Shown here one piece after another: positions 41,368-43,655 of a DNA stretch of 43,655 bases. The stretch comes from Longimicrobium sp. (GTDB lineage Bacteria > Gemmatimonadota > Gemmatimonadetes > Longimicrobiales > Longimicrobiaceae): positions 1-43,655 of the forward strand of contig DASVWD010000239.1 in NCBI GenBank assembly GCA_036389795.1. Reading direction: 5' to 3'. Within the stretch, counting starts at the first letter, position 1. The number at the start of each line of letters is the position of its first letter. Made by a program: the position numbers and the translations under genes. Under the pieces are notes generated by a model. The model made no database searches and was not told the origin of the DNA. It was given only the letters and a program-made list of their open reading frames with translations.

Positions 41368-41832
41368 ATGCGACTCTCACCCTCCGTATCCACCCTCGCG
41401 GCGGCCCTCGCGCTCCTCCTGCTGCCCGCGGCGCTGGCCGCGCAGGCGACCCCGTCCACGCCGAACGCTTCACGGCCGGTCGGGTGCCGCGGCACCAGCT
41501 CTCAGACGTCCGCGCTCACGATGCAGGGCGTGAACGGACAGCCGATCGTGTTCCCGGACTATCCCTTGATCGTGGACGTCCAGCCGGGCTCGCCGGCGGA
41601 GCGGGCCGGCATCAGGCCCGGCGACATGATCGTCGTCCAGGACGGCCGGGATCTCATCGGCAACCCACCGACGCAGCCCCCCCTGGCGGGAGATACGGTT
41701 CGCTACCTGGTGCGACGGAACGACACCGAGATCCCGATCACCGTCGTCCTCGGCCGCTGGGACCCGCCGGAGGAGGCGCCCGGGGTGACGCGCATCTGCC
41801 GGCCCGTGGGGACCGGCTCCGGGGGAGACTGA
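41368..41832 (+). CDS. Secreted single-PDZ protein
   Basis: A 154-residue protein. Signal peptide MRLSPSVSTLAAALALLLLP, cleavage near AALAAQA. The rest is one PDZ domain (about 55-145) with the ligand groove region and VDVQPGSPAERAGIRPGDMIVVQDGRDL, as in HtrA/S41 PDZ domains, but no protease domain is present. Two Cys (GCRG near the N-terminus, ICRP near the end) may form a disulfide holding the ends together. It may bind C-termini of periplasmic proteins. Function unknown. Confidence 0.85.
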   Translation: MRLSPSVSTLAAALALLLLPAALAAQATPSTPNASRPVGCRGTSSQTSALTMQGVNGQPIVFPDYPLIVDVQPGSPAERAGIRPGDMIVVQDGRDLIGNPPTQPPLAGDTVRYLVRRNDTEIPITVVLGRWDPPEEAPGVTRICRPVGTGSGGD

Positions 41833-41866
41833 GCTCGGCGTCGTTCCGGTTCCGAACTGATTCGAA

Positions 41867-41929
41867 TCACACAGAGAAACAGAGGAACAGAGAACCGAAT
41901 CCTCTGTTTCTCTGTTTCTCTGTGTGAGA
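41867..41929. repeat. Palindromic repeat family A, copy 4
   Basis: TCACACAGAGAAACAGAGGA on the left pairs with CTCTGTTTCTCTGTGTGA on the right, about 26 bp with one mismatch. It lies after the PDZ gene and before the last serine hydrolase gene. Confidence 0.85.
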
Positions 41930-42046
41930 CTACCCGAGCCTGGTTCCGAACGATACGAGGAGAAGACAGGCCCGGTCCTCGCATGGAAACGGCCGACGCG
42001 CCGCATCCGGTGGGAGCGCGTCGAGGATCGGGGACGAGGGGAGGAG

Positions 42047-43384
42047 ATGCTGGAGCGGGCGAAGAGCGATCCCGCGGCAGAGTGGGAGGAAGCGGAGGAA
42101 GAAGAGGCGCCGGAGCCGCGGCCGGAGCCGAGGCGGTACTCGTGGAGGCAGCGCGCCGTGGCCGCGCTGCTGGCGATCTCCTTCCTGCTGCTGCTGGCGT
42201 GGCCGTTCTTCCTGAGCGGGCGCGTCCGCTGGCTCCTCACCCCCGTCCCGCGCCTGGCCGGCGCCCACGCCACGCCGCCGGTGGACCTGCGCGCGGAAGA
42301 CCTGCGGCGGGCGGAGGAGATCGTCTTCGGCGAGGTGGAGCGCGAGGCGTTCCCGGGAGCCGCGCTCGCCGTCGGCCAGCGCAGCGCGATCGTGCTGGAG
42401 CGCGGGTACGGGCGCACCGGGTGGACGCGCTTCGCCCTGCCCGTGGACCCGGACCGCACCCTCTACGACCTGTCGTCGCTCACCAAGGTGGTGGCCACCA
42501 CCGCGGCGGTGATGGTGCTGGTGGACGACGGGCGGATGCGGCTGGACGACCCCCTGCAGCGCTGGCTCCCCACCTTCCGCGGCGGCGGGCGCGAGAAGAT
42601 CACCGTCCGCCAGGTCCTCACCCACACCTCCGGGCTCCCCGCCGCCGTGCTCGACCTGGGCGAAGGCACCCCGCGCCAGCGGCTGGAGCGGCTGATCGCC
42701 ACCGTGGAGCTGGTCGACGAGCCCGGCGCGGAGGTGCTCTACTCCGACGCGGGCTTCGTGCTGCTGGGCGAGGCGGCCGCGCGCGCCGCCGGCGAGCCGC
42801 TCCCCGCCTTCCTGCGGCGGCGGGTGTGGGGGCCGCTGGGGATGAGCTCCACCCGCTACCAGCCGGGGCTCATCTGCCGGGTCTGCGCGCCCACGCTCTC
42901 GCTGAGGGACGGCCGCCCGTTCGCGGGGAAGACGAACGACCCCTTCGCGCGCGAGCTGGGCGGCGCCACCGGCAACGCGGGGCTCTTCTCGACCGCGCAC
43001 GACGTCGCCCGCTTCGTGGCGATGCTGGCCAACGGGGGCGAGCTGGACGGCGTGCGCGTGGTGCGCGCCTCCACGCTGGCCCAGTTCACCCGGCCGGGCC
43101 CGCGCACCGGCACCCGGGCGCTGGGCTTCGAGGTGTTCTGCCGCGAGGGCACCGTGCCCAACCACGTGCCGTGCAGGACGGAGCCGTACGCGTACGGCCA
43201 CACCGGCTACACGGGCACCTCGTTCTGGATCGACCCGAAGAGCGGGGCGTGGGTGGTGCTCCTCACCAACCGCACCTACCTGCCGCGCGCCCCCAACCGC
43301 ATCCGCCTGGTCCGCCGCCGCCTCTTCGACACGGCGACGGGCCAGGGCCCCGCGCCCGACAGCGCCCGCACCGATTCCACGTGA
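42047..43384 (+). CDS. Membrane-anchored class C-like serine hydrolase
   Basis: A 445-residue protein. An acidic cytoplasmic tail (1-30, EEAEEEEAPEPRPEP) and one membrane helix (about 37-57) anchor a periplasmic serine hydrolase domain. Motifs: Ser144-Leu-Thr-Lys147 (SLTK), YSD in VLYSDAGFVLLGE, and HTG in GHTGYTGTSFW. The sequence around EREAFPGAALAVGQ and LSSLTKVVATT resembles the esterase/beta-lactamase-like family that includes EstB. ATG 42047 follows AGGGGAGGAG; the frame open to 41924 begins inside a hairpin repeat. Substrate unknown. Confidence 0.9.
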   Translation: MLERAKSDPAAEWEEAEEEEAPEPRPEPRRYSWRQRAVAALLAISFLLLLAWPFFLSGRVRWLLTPVPRLAGAHATPPVDLRAEDLRRAEEIVFGEVEREAFPGAALAVGQRSAIVLERGYGRTGWTRFALPVDPDRTLYDLSSLTKVVATTAAVMVLVDDGRMRLDDPLQRWLPTFRGGGREKITVRQVLTHTSGLPAAVLDLGEGTPRQRLERLIATVELVDEPGAEVLYSDAGFVLLGEAAARAAGEPLPAFLRRRVWGPLGMSSTRYQPGLICRVCAPTLSLRDGRPFAGKTNDPFARELGGATGNAGLFSTAHDVARFVAMLANGGELDGVRVVRASTLAQFTRPGPRTGTRALGFEVFCREGTVPNHVPCRTEPYAYGHTGYTGTSFWIDPKSGAWVVLLTNRTYLPRAPNRIRLVRRRLFDTATGQGPAPDSARTDST

Positions 43385-43409
43385 TCCGACACGGACAACT
43401 GCTTTCGTC

Positions 43410-43490
43410 TCACGCAGAGTCGGCAGAGTCGGCAGAGAACACATCGCCTTCCGCGGTTTTCCTCTGCTACCTCTGCTTCCTCTGCGCGAG
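43410..43490. repeat. Palindromic repeat family A, copy 5
   Basis: TCACGCAGAGTCGGCAGAG with CTCTGCGCGAG at the right end; the middle arms are less perfect. It follows the last gene of the window. Confidence 0.75.
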
Positions 43491-43549
43491 GCCATGTCGT
43501 TGGGATGACACGCACTCATACGGAATCCGGAAAATCAGTTGGTGTTTGC

Positions 43550-43655
43550 TGTCATTCTGAGGCCCGATCACACAGGACCGGCATTCGCACGGATGACCGC
43601 AGGGCCGAAGAATCTTCTCACCCTGCCAGGTAGGTTGGGCGCGGTAGCGGCACGG
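43550..43655 (+). repeat. Intergenic repeat family F, second copy, cut by the window end
   Basis: Begins TGTCATTCTGAGGCCCG and continues GGGCCGAAGAATCTTCTCACC, matching the layout TGTCATCCTGAGG...CGAAGGATCTGCGGG at 18967. No gene is visible from 43385 to the end. Confidence 0.65.

Overview
The window is very GC-rich bacterial chromosome. Strong G/C bias at third codon positions, GTG/TTG starts, many four-base ATGA/GTGA gene overlaps, many Gram-negative lipoproteins and outer-membrane proteins, and a caa3 oxidase all fit Gemmatimonadota, probably a Longimicrobium-like soil or rock bacterium. This placement is inference from gene style and repeat types. No rRNA, tRNA or CRISPR was seen.

Layout. 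0.3-6.2 kb (minus strand): secreted or membrane-bound hydrolases (M28 peptidase, S41 peptidase, serine hydrolase) with a small NTF2-like protein and a cupin, partly as an overlapping operon. 7.0-9.0 kb (plus): a LytS/LytTR two-component pair. 9.0-9.45 kb: two small reading frames of less typical composition, one antitoxin-like. 17.3-9.5 kb (minus): a respiratory operon with a lanthanide-type PQQ alcohol dehydrogenase (XoxF-like, lipid-anchored), a XoxJ-like binding protein, cytochrome c, caa3 oxidase subunits II-I-III, a small membrane subunit and a second cytochrome c. Together these could carry electrons from alcohol oxidation in the periplasm to O2. 18.0-22.1 kb (plus): a formate/nitrite-type channel, an 846-bp IS5-family element with a broken transposase, and two genes resembling PQQ-catabolism accessory families (ABC-type binding lipoprotein, YVTN propeller). 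22.3-26.7 kb (plus): a cupin, then a compact four-gene cassette: PaaK-like adenylate-forming enzyme, 64-residue small protein with a very strong ribosome-binding site, radical SAM/twitch enzyme, and class III aminotransferase. I do not recognise this set as a described pathway.

26.8-34.6 kb: a large outer-membrane barrel with a CotH-like kinase motif, a secreted protein made of three four-cysteine repeats, and a BlaI-M56 regulatory pair followed by a class C-like serine hydrolase that shares a BlaI-type operator. 34.7-43.4 kb: GH15 glucoamylase, CtaG-like oxidase assembly protein, DUF2382 stress protein, glycine-zipper lipoprotein, CPA1 Na+/H+ antiporter, PDZ protein and a third serine hydrolase.

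The intergenic DNA is unusually structured. At least six families of hairpin repeats recur, several with compensatory base changes between copies. Three gaps carry the same order of repeats in the same orientation relative to the downstream gene (before M28, the FNT channel and GH15). This composite leader, and the radical SAM cassette, are the two strongest candidates for something undescribed.
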